Assembly (NCBI GenBank): GCA_902478455.1
Contig: CABSLJ010000020.1
Location: 1 to 19,907 of the forward strand
Direction of reading: 5' to 3'
Length of the DNA: 19,907 nucleotides
Origin: an uncultured Oscillospiraceae bacterium
GTDB taxonomy: Bacteria; Bacillota; Clostridia; Oscillospirales; Acutalibacteraceae
Made by a program: the position numbers and the translations under genes
In this document: positions 6,365 through 13,051 of the stretch, piece after piece
Numbering within the stretch: the stretch's first letter is position 1
Layout: each line of letters begins with the position of its first letter
Notes under the pieces: generated by a model
Seen by the model: the letters and a program-made list of their open reading frames with translations, nothing else
What the model was told of the DNA's origin: nothing
The model's database searches: none

Positions 6365-7723
6365 TTACATGACGAGCGTCCCGCCGTCGGACATCAGGAG
6401 GATGAAGATGTTCTCCTCCATGCCCGTGGACGCGTTGACATAGACGAGCACCTTGTCCCCGTTCTCGCCCGAACACTCGAACTCGTAGCAAAGCACTTCA
6501 TTCAGGCCGCTGGTGGGCACACAGGCCATCCCTTCGCGTTCGACCTGCAGATGGGGGCTTAAGACCGCCCGCGCCTCCTCCAGGGAGAGGACCGGCTCCT
6601 CAAGCTCGCGCTCGGTGTGGTTCATCAGGTAGCCCGTGGCGCTGAAGGCGACGATGCTGCCGTCGTCGAGTGCGACGCCCACCTTCACAAGGTCGCTGTA
6701 GTAGGTCACGCCCTCGTTCTCATAGGCGTAATTGATGGTACAGATGCCGTTGGCCGTCACGTAGTAGCTTTCTTTCAGATTGTCCATGCCGTGCTCGCTC
6801 AGGAAGGCCTTGGCCTTTTCGGTGGCCTCCTCAAAGCCGATGACGCTTTCACCGACGGTCCGCGAATCGAGCATGTAATCGACGTAGCCGCCCGCTTTGG
6901 TGACGGTGACGGCCATCCCCTCGCGGCCGAAGGAGTAGGTGGGCATGTTGCCCGCGCTGTTGCCGGTCGGAGAAAGGGACGAGGGCTCCACCCCCAGAAA
7001 GCGGGCGGCGATGCTCCTGGCGTTCTCTTCGGAGACCGTCTCCAGTCCTTCGAGCAGCTTGGGCTTTCGCTGTGTGATGTGGTCGGAGAAGGGGCCGTCG
7101 TATATCAGCGTGGGATAATCGACAAAGCCCTCGGACATCTCGTGAAAGCCGCTGTTGAGGTAGGGTTCCTCTGCTTGTTCCGACTCCTCAGAGAGATTCT
7201 TGGAGGCCTCCACCGCCTCGCCGATGTAGAGCGAGCCGTCTAAGAAGCGGGCGTTGATGTCCTGGAGGTCCAGCGTGAGGTCCCTGGCATAGCCCGCCAG
7301 AGTTTTGAGGTTTCCCATCTCCTCCTCCGAAATGCTCCCGCCGGAGGAGAGTTTCTTTGAGAGGTACAGGGCGTAATCGCCCACCTGGGCGATGTATTTG
7401 TTGAGGTCGTCGAGCTCGGTGTCGCTCAAAGGAAGCTGCCCGAGCGCCGACTTGGCGCCTTCGGCCTCCCGCTGGATTTTAGAGGTCAGTCCGTATTGCT
7501 GGGCGGACGTGTTGGCGTACATCCCCTTTTGCAGAGCGATTTCCAGATTGGCCATGTAATCGGTCAGATCGTTCAGAGCGCGCAGATAGGTGTATTCGAG
7601 GTCGGTGCGGTATTTTTCCGCTACCCGGTAGCCGCTGAGAGCGGCCCCGCCCAGCGCCAGACAGAGAGCCAGCGAGTAGCTGATCAGCCGTATCCATCCC
7701 CGGTGGGTCAGTCGGTAAGGCAT
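6365..7723 (-). CDS. ypeB: YpeB spore germination protein
   Basis: 452 residues, full length for YpeB. In Bacillus spores YpeB and the cortex-lytic transglycosylase SleB depend on each other for stability and localisation. The ATG at 7723 has GAGGAGG 6-8 nt before it, which favours it over an in-frame codon ten residues upstream. A basic N-terminus and a single membrane helix (about residues 10-32) form a signal anchor. The conserved YpeB N-domain follows (YTYLRALNDLTDYMANLE, LPLSDTELDDLNKYIAQVGDYALYLS), then the C-terminal PepSY-like repeats (about 215-452; segments such as SEENARSIAARFLG, GFEEATEKAKAFLSEHG and SLEEARAVLSPHL). In Bacillus sleB is just upstream in the same operon; here the upstream gene is the divergent nifS and the downstream element is a terminator, so ypeB stands alone. 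Forespore expression is expected, but no clear SigG promoter was found. Confidence 0.93.
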   Translation of the reverse strand: MPYRLTHRGWIRLISYSLALCLALGGAALSGYRVAEKYRTDLEYTYLRALNDLTDYMANLEIALQKGMYANTSAQQYGLTSKIQREAEGAKSALGQLPLSDTELDDLNKYIAQVGDYALYLSKKLSSGGSISEEEMGNLKTLAGYARDLTLDLQDINARFLDGSLYIGEAVEASKNLSEESEQAEEPYLNSGFHEMSEGFVDYPTLIYDGPFSDHITQRKPKLLEGLETVSEENARSIAARFLGVEPSSLSPTGNSAGNMPTYSFGREGMAVTVTKAGGYVDYMLDSRTVGESVIGFEEATEKAKAFLSEHGMDNLKESYYVTANGICTINYAYENEGVTYYSDLVKVGVALDDGSIVAFSATGYLMNHTERELEEPVLSLEEARAVLSPHLQVEREGMACVPTSGLNEVLCYEFECSGENGDKVLVYVNASTGMEENIFILLMSDGGTLVM

Positions 7724-8038
7724 TCTTGTTCCTCCTCGTGTTCGTTTGGACAAAGCCGTACAAGGATTTTCAAAGGCGCGCGGACGCGCTTACCTTTCTC
7801 CCCGGCGGCGTTCTTTGCCCGTTTACAGTTTCGGCGCTGTTATTTTTTCCCCGCAGAGCGGGGATTATCCCTTTGCGCCTTTGCCGGGGCCGCCGGAAAT
7901 CCGCGCAGTTTTTCTCTTACAAAATTGTTAACTTTCCGCAGGTTGCCTCCAAACAGAGATTGATGTATAATAATAATGATTTTTTCCATGAAACCGCTGG
8001 AAAAATCATCCCATTCCGCAATCAAAGGAGGCGCCCGC
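7724..8038. other. Intergenic region between divergent ypeB and nifS
   Basis: This 315-bp gap holds the nifS promoter at its right end and the ypeB ribosome binding site at its left end. CCCCGCAGAGCGGGG (around 7848-7862) is a short hairpin flanked by a T-run on its 5' side on the plus strand, so it is not a terminator in either direction. No reading frame here looks like a gene. Confidence 0.6.
7943..7971 (+). promoter_or_regulatory. SigA-type promoter of the nifS-thiI set
   Basis: TTGCCT (7943-7948) and a perfect TATAAT (7966-7971) are separated by 17 bp. The expected transcript starts near 7978, giving a leader of about 60 nt before nifS. No riboswitch-like fold was recognised in the leader. 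Confidence 0.75.
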
Positions 8039-9175
8039 ATGCGGGAGGCTTATCTCGATAACAGCGCCACCACGCGGGTGTGCCCCGAGGCGGCCGAGCG
8101 CGCAGTGCGGGTGATGACCGAAACCTACGGCAACCCCTCTTCGCTGCACACAAAGGGTCTGGAGGCCGAGCGGGAGCTCAAAAGCGCGCGAGTGAGCGTG
8201 GCCCGCCTTCTTTCCTGCGAGCCGCGCGAGGTCTATTTCACCTCCGGCGGCACAGAGGCCAACAATCTCGCCCTGTTCGGCGCGGCTTACGCCCGCAGGC
8301 GGCTGGGCAACCGCATTGTGACCACGGCCATCGAGCATTCGTCGGTGCTGGAAAGCGCCCTCGAGCTGCGCCGCCAGGGGTTTGACGTCGTGCTGCTTCC
8401 GCCCGGAGCGGACGGCCGCGTCAGCGAACAGGCCCTGTTCGACGCCGTCGATGATCAAACCATTCTCATAAGCGTCATGCTCGTCAACAACGAGCTCGGC
8501 TCCATTCAGCCGGTGGAGGCCGCCCGACGGGCCGTGCGGCTCAAAAAAGCGCCCGCCCTGGTGCATGTCGACGCCGTCCAGGCCTTCGGCAAGATTCCCG
8601 TCCGGCCCGCTAAGCTTGGGGCCGACCTTCTGAGCGTCAGCGCCCATAAGATTCACGGGCCCAAGGGCGTGGGGGCGCTCTACCTCGCCAAATCGGCCCG
8701 CATTCTGCCGCGCGTCTTCGGCGGGGAACAGGAACAACGCCTGCGTCCCGGCACCGAAGCCCTTCCGCTCATCGCCGGGTTCGGCGCCGCCGTCGACGCG
8801 CTGCCCGACCAGGCGGAGGAAAGGACTCAGGCCGCCGCCCTGCGGGACCGCCTGCTCGCCGGTCTGGAAGGAATCGGCGGTGTCCGCGTCAACTCCCCGG
8901 CCGACGGTCTTCCCTACATCCTCAATTTTTCGGTCGAGGGCATCCGGTCGGAGACCATGCTCCACCATCTCGCCTCGCGGGGAGTGTACGTCTCGAGCGG
9001 CTCGGCCTGCGCCAAGGGCAAGCAGAGTCATGTGCTGGAGGCGATGGATTACCCCGCAATGCGGATTGTTTCCGCCCTGCGCGTCAGCTTTTCGCGCTAC
9101 AATACCCCGGAGGACGTCGACCAGCTGCTGGCGGCGCTGAAAGAAGGGGCAAACACCCTTGCGCGCAGCCGCTGA
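8039..9175 (+). CDS. nifS: Cysteine desulfurase (NifS/IscS family) paired with ThiI
   Basis: 378 residues. A pyridoxal-phosphate enzyme that takes sulfur from cysteine and carries it as a persulfide. AAAGGAGG lies 7 nt before the ATG at 8039; an in-frame extension to 7976 has no ribosome binding site. Visible features are YLDNSATT at the N-terminus, GGTEANNLA (70-78), His100, HVDAVQ (176-181), the PLP-binding SAHKIHGPKG with Lys204, and the active-site loop SSGSACAKG with Cys324. thiI follows 139 bp later on the same strand, the arrangement seen for Bacillus nifZ-thiI, where the desulfurase is dedicated to tRNA 4-thiouridine synthesis. That pairing is the reason to assign it to ThiI rather than to general iron-sulfur assembly; no iscU, iscR or suf gene is present here. 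Cytosolic. Confidence 0.94.
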   Translation: MREAYLDNSATTRVCPEAAERAVRVMTETYGNPSSLHTKGLEAERELKSARVSVARLLSCEPREVYFTSGGTEANNLALFGAAYARRRLGNRIVTTAIEHSSVLESALELRRQGFDVVLLPPGADGRVSEQALFDAVDDQTILISVMLVNNELGSIQPVEAARRAVRLKKAPALVHVDAVQAFGKIPVRPAKLGADLLSVSAHKIHGPKGVGALYLAKSARILPRVFGGEQEQRLRPGTEALPLIAGFGAAVDALPDQAEERTQAAALRDRLLAGLEGIGGVRVNSPADGLPYILNFSVEGIRSETMLHHLASRGVYVSSGSACAKGKQSHVLEAMDYPAMRIVSALRVSFSRYNTPEDVDQLLAALKEGANTLARSR

Positions 9176-9195
9176 ACGCCCGGCCGTGCGGGCGT
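9176..9195 (+). other. Small hairpin after nifS
   Basis: A 7-bp stem ACGCCCG/CGGGCGT with a 6-nt loop starts right after the nifS stop. No T-run follows, so it is unlikely to terminate fully. It could protect the nifS message end or be chance in a GC-rich gap. Confidence 0.35.
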
Positions 9196-9314
9196 ACCCG
9201 ACAATCAAAATGCGTTCCGTCAGTGCATCCCGCCGCTTCCCGCGCGAACCGGCGGCCGGGCAGAGTTCCCGCCCTCTTTCAAATCCGCGCGGAGAATTGC
9301 AGTGAGAAGGACAA

Positions 9315-10484
9315 ATGGAAATCATCCTCGTTAAAATCGGAGAAATCGCCCTTAAGGGCTTAAACCGCAGGACGTTTGAAGACGTGCTTGTCAAAAATAT
9401 CCGCCGTCGGCTCGCTCCGCTGGGCAATCACGAAATCCGCAACGCCCAGTCGACGTTATACGTCATTCCGGGGGACGAAGCCTTCGATCTCGACGCCGCG
9501 GCCGAAAAGATCGGCAGGGTGTTCGGCATCGCCGCCTATTCCCGCGCCCGCGTGGCCGAAAAAAACATGGAGAGCATCCTCTCCGCCGCGGCCGACTATC
9601 TGGGCGGGGCCCTCTCCGAATGCGCCACCTTCAAGGTGGAGGCCAAGCGTTCGGATAAGACCTTCCCTTTGAAATCCCCCGAAATCTGCGCCGAGACCGG
9701 CGCTTATCTGCTGGAAAAGTTCCCCCATCTGCGGGTCGACGTCCACCATCCCGACCTGACCGTCACCGTTGAGGTGCGCGACTTCGCCGCCTATGTGCGC
9801 GGCGAGGCGCTCCACGGCGCGGGCGGCATTCCCGTGGGCACGGGCGGCAAGGCGGCCGTGCTCATCTCCGGCGGAATCGACAGTCCCGTCGCCGCCTGGA
9901 TGATGGCCAAGCGGGGCGTTGAGCTGACCGCCGTCCACTTTGCGAGTCCCCCCTACACCAGCGAGCGCGCGGAGGAGAAGGTGATCGAGCTGCTCCGCCA
10001 GGTGGCGCAGTACGGCGGCAGAATGAACCTCTTTGTGGTCCCCTTCACGAGAATTCAGGAGGAAATCCGCGACCGCTGCCCCGAGGAGCTGTTTACCATC
10101 CTCATGCGCCGGCTGATGATGCGCCTTGCCGAGCGCATCGCGCGCAGGGAGGGCTGCGCCGCTCTCATCACGGGGGAAAGCCTCGGCCAGGTGGCCAGCC
10201 AGACCATCCACGCCATCGCCTGTACCGACGACGCCTGCACCATGCCCGTTTTCCGTCCCCTCATCGGGATGGATAAGGAGGAGATTGTCTCCATCTCCCG
10301 CAAAATAGACACCTTTGAAATCTCCATCCAGCCGTATGAGGACTGCTGCACCGTCTTTACCCCCAAGCATCCCCGCACGCGGCCGGTGCTCAAATATGTG
10401 CTTGAGGCGGAACAGAAACTTCCTCTGGACGACCTTTTGAACCAAGCGGCGGAAAACGTCCGACTGGTCAAAATTCTGCCCTGA
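9315..10484 (+). CDS. thiI: ThiI, tRNA 4-thiouridine synthase
   Basis: 389 residues, the Firmicutes form without a C-terminal rhodanese domain. ThiI adenylates uridine 8 of tRNA and replaces the oxygen with sulfur delivered by a desulfurase; in some bacteria it also serves thiamine thiazole synthesis. Order of parts: ferredoxin-like N-domain with IGEIALKGLNRRTFE, THUMP domain (about 60-165), then the PP-loop ATPase with SGGIDSPVAAW at 185-195. YEDCCTVFTPKHP carries Cys344 and Cys345, the conserved cysteine region used in the sulfur relay. AGAAGGA precedes the ATG at 9315. Its position after nifS gives the sulfur donor. Without the rhodanese domain, thiazole synthesis is less likely. Cytosolic. 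Confidence 0.96.
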   Translation: MEIILVKIGEIALKGLNRRTFEDVLVKNIRRRLAPLGNHEIRNAQSTLYVIPGDEAFDLDAAAEKIGRVFGIAAYSRARVAEKNMESILSAAADYLGGALSECATFKVEAKRSDKTFPLKSPEICAETGAYLLEKFPHLRVDVHHPDLTVTVEVRDFAAYVRGEALHGAGGIPVGTGGKAAVLISGGIDSPVAAWMMAKRGVELTAVHFASPPYTSERAEEKVIELLRQVAQYGGRMNLFVVPFTRIQEEIRDRCPEELFTILMRRLMMRLAERIARREGCAALITGESLGQVASQTIHAIACTDDACTMPVFRPLIGMDKEEIVSISRKIDTFEISIQPYEDCCTVFTPKHPRTRPVLKYVLEAEQKLPLDDLLNQAAENVRLVKILP

Positions 10485-10557
10485 ACCCTGACGCGTCCTG
10501 ATATGGCCCCGCCGGCCTCCCCGGCAACGCACAGTCCCTGTGAAAGGAGACCTCGCT

Positions 10558-12300
10558 ATGAAATACAGACATTACCGCCCCTCCGACCCGTCTGATCCAA
10601 AGCCTGAAGACGCCGCCTCCTTCGCCCCGCTCCCGGAACAGGCGGAGGACTTTGAGGACGGCATCTATGAGGAGCTCTCACCGGAGGACGCCGCGCAGGC
10701 GTCCGGCGGCGAACCTGCCGCCGCCCCGCCGCCGGAGGAGGAACAGAAGCCAAAGAAGAAAAAGGTCGGCTTCTGGCGCAGCCTGCTCCCCTGGAAGGGG
10801 GACAGACCGGGAGAGATCATCCGCAAATGCATTATGATTGTCGCCATCATCACCTTCCTGGTCTCGGGCAGCATGCTGGTCAACGAGCTCGTCATCCTGC
10901 CCGCCAAAAATGACAACATCATGGGCGAGCTACAAAACATGTACCGCCCCAAGAATCCCTCGCTGGACGTTTCCGGCTCCGCTTCCGGCAGTGAGGACGG
11001 GGAGGACTCCACCTTTGACGCCCTGCTCGCGCGCAATTCGGAAACCAAGGGCTGGCTTCAGATTCCCAACACGGTCATCGATTATCCGGTGCTCCAGTCG
11101 GGCAAGGCTTACCCCGAATTTTATCTCTATCTGGATTTTGACAAGAATTACTCCCAGTACGGCAGCATCTTCATCGACACCCGCTGTTCCCTGGAACCGG
11201 GGCAGGAGACCCAGAACATCATCCTGCACGGTCATAATATGTGGGACGGCCGCATGTTCACCGACCTGCTCAAGTACGACAACCTCGATTTCTACCGCTC
11301 CACGCCGGTCATCACCTTTGACACCATCTACGAAAAATCCCAGTGGAAGGTGTTCGCCGTCTTCAAGACTAACACCCTTTCCTCACAGGGCGAACCCTTC
11401 CGTTACCTGGTCGGCGATTTCGCGACCGAATCGGATTTTCTCAACTACATCTACAACGTGCGCATCCGTTCCGAGCTGAACACCCCAGTGGATATCCGCC
11501 CGGACGATACCATCCTCACCCTTTCCACCTGCTCCTATGAATACACCGATTTTCGCACGGTGGTCATGGCCCGCAAGGTGCGCGAAGGGGAGGACCTCAC
11601 GGTCGACGTGGACCAGGCCGGCTACAACCCACAGCCCCTTATGCCGCAGATTTGGTACGACAACCGCGGCGGTTCAGCCCCCAATCTGCCTGCTACCTTC
11701 CAGGAGGCCTACAGTCAGGGACTGATCAGCTGGTTTACCCCTCCTTCGGAGGATTGGCAGCTCCCGGCTTTCTCGGGCAATATGCAGGCCAACACCCAAC
11801 CCGAGCAAAGCGAGCCCTCCTCCACCCCGGAGGAGAGCGCATCGCCTTCCTCCGCCGCAGGGAGCAGCTCCGGCTCGCACACATCGTCCCGGCCGAGCGG
11901 CAGCTCTTCCTCCTCGCGGCCGGAAAGCAGCAGCGCGCCGTCTTCCTCCTCCTCACGACCGGAGAGCAGCAGCTCTCACGGCTCCTCTTCCTCAGAGGCG
12001 GACGCCGGCAGCTCCCACAGCTCGTCGTCCACCCCGCCGGTCGACGAAAGTTCCGCCTCTTCCTCAGAAAATAGCGAAGAAAGCAGCGTGGCGGACACAT
12101 CCTCCGAGGCTCCTACAGACGGCTCCTCCTCCCAGACGGATGAGCCGCTTCCGCCGGACGACGGAGACGACAGCAAGGGCGGCGAAGAAGACGCGCCGTC
12201 CGCCGATTCGCAAAGCAGCGTCCCCGCACCGGCTCCCGCGCCCGAAGAGAACGCCGTTTCCGAGCCGGAGCAGTCCACCTCCCACCAGCCCGAATTCTAA
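10558..12300 (+). CDS. Class B sortase with long serine-rich C-terminal tail
   Basis: 580 residues. Sortases are membrane-anchored cysteine transpeptidases that attach proteins to peptidoglycan or assemble pili. GAAAGGAGA lies 7-9 nt before the ATG at 10558; an in-frame GTG at 10540 overlaps that site and was rejected. Layout: cytoplasmic acidic and proline-rich N-region (1-80, ending in KPKKKK), one membrane helix (about 88-115), then an extracellular sortase domain (150-345). The catalytic residues are visible: His226 in LHGHN, Cys325 in LSTCSY and Arg333 in DFRTVVMARK. After a linker comes an unusual tail (about 412-580) rich in Ser, Glu, Pro and Asp with repeats such as SSRPESSS and SSSSE. 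Ordinary class B sortases end soon after the catalytic Arg. The tail would lie outside the membrane and may reach through the wall; its role is unknown. No sortase substrate with a clear sorting motif was seen in the window. Confidence 0.88.
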   Translation: MKYRHYRPSDPSDPKPEDAASFAPLPEQAEDFEDGIYEELSPEDAAQASGGEPAAAPPPEEEQKPKKKKVGFWRSLLPWKGDRPGEIIRKCIMIVAIITFLVSGSMLVNELVILPAKNDNIMGELQNMYRPKNPSLDVSGSASGSEDGEDSTFDALLARNSETKGWLQIPNTVIDYPVLQSGKAYPEFYLYLDFDKNYSQYGSIFIDTRCSLEPGQETQNIILHGHNMWDGRMFTDLLKYDNLDFYRSTPVITFDTIYEKSQWKVFAVFKTNTLSSQGEPFRYLVGDFATESDFLNYIYNVRIRSELNTPVDIRPDDTILTLSTCSYEYTDFRTVVMARKVREGEDLTVDVDQAGYNPQPLMPQIWYDNRGGSAPNLPATFQEAYSQGLISWFTPPSEDWQLPAFSGNMQANTQPEQSEPSSTPEESASPSSAAGSSSGSHTSSRPSGSSSSSRPESSSAPSSSSSRPESSSSHGSSSSEADAGSSHSSSSTPPVDESSASSSENSEESSVADTSSEAPTDGSSSQTDEPLPPDDGDDSKGGEEDAPSADSQSSVPAPAPAPEENAVSEPEQSTSHQPEF

Positions 12301-12313
12301 AGGAGGCATCCCT

Positions 12314-12910
12314 TTGGACCAAAACAGAACCGCCATGGAGGCGGAGATCGTCAGCCGCACGGCCGACGCCGTCGTCTCCATGCTCTCCGATTTGCAGCTG
12401 GAGGAACCGGTTTACGCCGTGATTCTGATGTATCACACCGGGGAAGCCGAGGAATTTCTCCCGTGGGTGGCCGTGGGCACCGAGCGCGAGCGCCGGGAGT
12501 TCCTGCGGGAGGACTCGGAAAACGCCGACTGCCTCATGTGGGACGGCGAGGCCCTGGAGGTCTACGACCCGCTGGAATCGCTTTTGGAGGACATGGATTT
12601 TATGGACCTCTGCGCGCAATGGAGCCTTGCGGTCTTCGCCGACCCGGTCAGGAATCCGGCGGATGTGATCACCGCGCTGCTGCAGCGCATCTGCTTCACC
12701 CTGCAACAGCGGGACCTGGGCCGCCTGTTTCCCGTGACCGACGATTTTACCGTGACCGCCAGCGGCCCGGACGGCGACTGGCTCCTTTTCAACATGCAGA
12801 TTCTTCTGCCGGAAGAGCGCTTCGAGTCCTTTCTCAAAAAGGGGTACCTCAAGCCGGACGCGTGCGGCTGTGACGAGGAGCCGGAAGAGGAGGAAAAGCG
12901 GTCCGTCTGA
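12314..12910 (+). CDS. Conserved-looking protein of unknown function, downstream of sortase
   Basis: 198 residues. The start is TTG at 12314: AAAGGAGG lies directly after the sortase stop, 7 nt before this codon. The next ATG is at residue 8 and a longer reading runs back into the sortase gene. The protein is acidic (tail CDEEPEEEEKRSV), without a signal peptide or membrane helix, so probably cytosolic. It has strands such as PVYAVILMYHTG and WSLAVFADP and helices rich in Glu, Asp and Leu. The shape (a DxxYAxxL-like strand early, many acidic and aromatic residues, about 200 residues) vaguely recalls small DUF4303-type immunity or hypothetical proteins, but no motif confirms this. The 13-bp gap implies co-transcription with the sortase. 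No function is claimed. Confidence 0.72.
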   Translation: MDQNRTAMEAEIVSRTADAVVSMLSDLQLEEPVYAVILMYHTGEAEEFLPWVAVGTERERREFLREDSENADCLMWDGEALEVYDPLESLLEDMDFMDLCAQWSLAVFADPVRNPADVITALLQRICFTLQQRDLGRLFPVTDDFTVTASGPDGDWLLFNMQILLPEERFESFLKKGYLKPDACGCDEEPEEEEKRSV

Positions 12911-12937
12911 CCGGCGTTCTGCAAACAATCCGCACAC

Positions 12938-12962
12938 AAAAAGGGCTGTCTTCCGACAGCCC
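12938..12962 (-). terminator. Terminator of the serine hydrolase gene
   Basis: An 8-bp stem GGGCTGTC/GACAGCCC (12943-12950 with 12955-12962) with loop TTCC is followed on the minus strand by TTTTT at 12942-12938. It would end minus-strand transcripts from the serine hydrolase gene, though it lies about 90 bp beyond the stop and after the longer hairpin at 12981-13025, which may act first. Confidence 0.7.
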
Positions 12963-12980
12963 CGGCAAAAATATTGCGCA

Positions 12981-13035
12981 AAACCCGTGCCGAGACGGCT
13001 TGTTACAGCCGGACGGCACGGGTTTTCTCTTTCGC
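12981..13035 (+). terminator. Strong, probably bidirectional terminator between convergent genes
   Basis: A perfect 12-bp stem AAACCCGTGCCG/CGGCACGGGTTT (12981-12992 with 13014-13025) encloses a second small hairpin (CGGCT/AGCCG). On the plus strand TTTTCTCTTT follows, ending the nifS-thiI-sortase transcript. On the minus strand the stem itself ends in a T-run, so it can also stop the opposing serine hydrolase transcript. Confidence 0.8.
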
Positions 13036-13051
13036 TTCTACAGCCGGCCGT

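Noticed and set aside
7846..7862. Hairpin CCCCGCAGAGCGGGG next to a T-run
   Set aside because: The T-run precedes the hairpin on the plus strand, and on the minus strand an A-run follows, so it does not fit a terminator in either direction.
8006..9427. 473-residue open frame on the minus strand over nifS
   Set aside because: Antisense of a clear NifS; His- and Gly-rich shadow typical of GC-rich genes.
11870..12090. Serine-codon-rich repeats as a possible CRISPR or DNA repeat array
   Set aside because: The repeats are irregular, stay in the sortase reading frame and are explained by a low-complexity protein tail.
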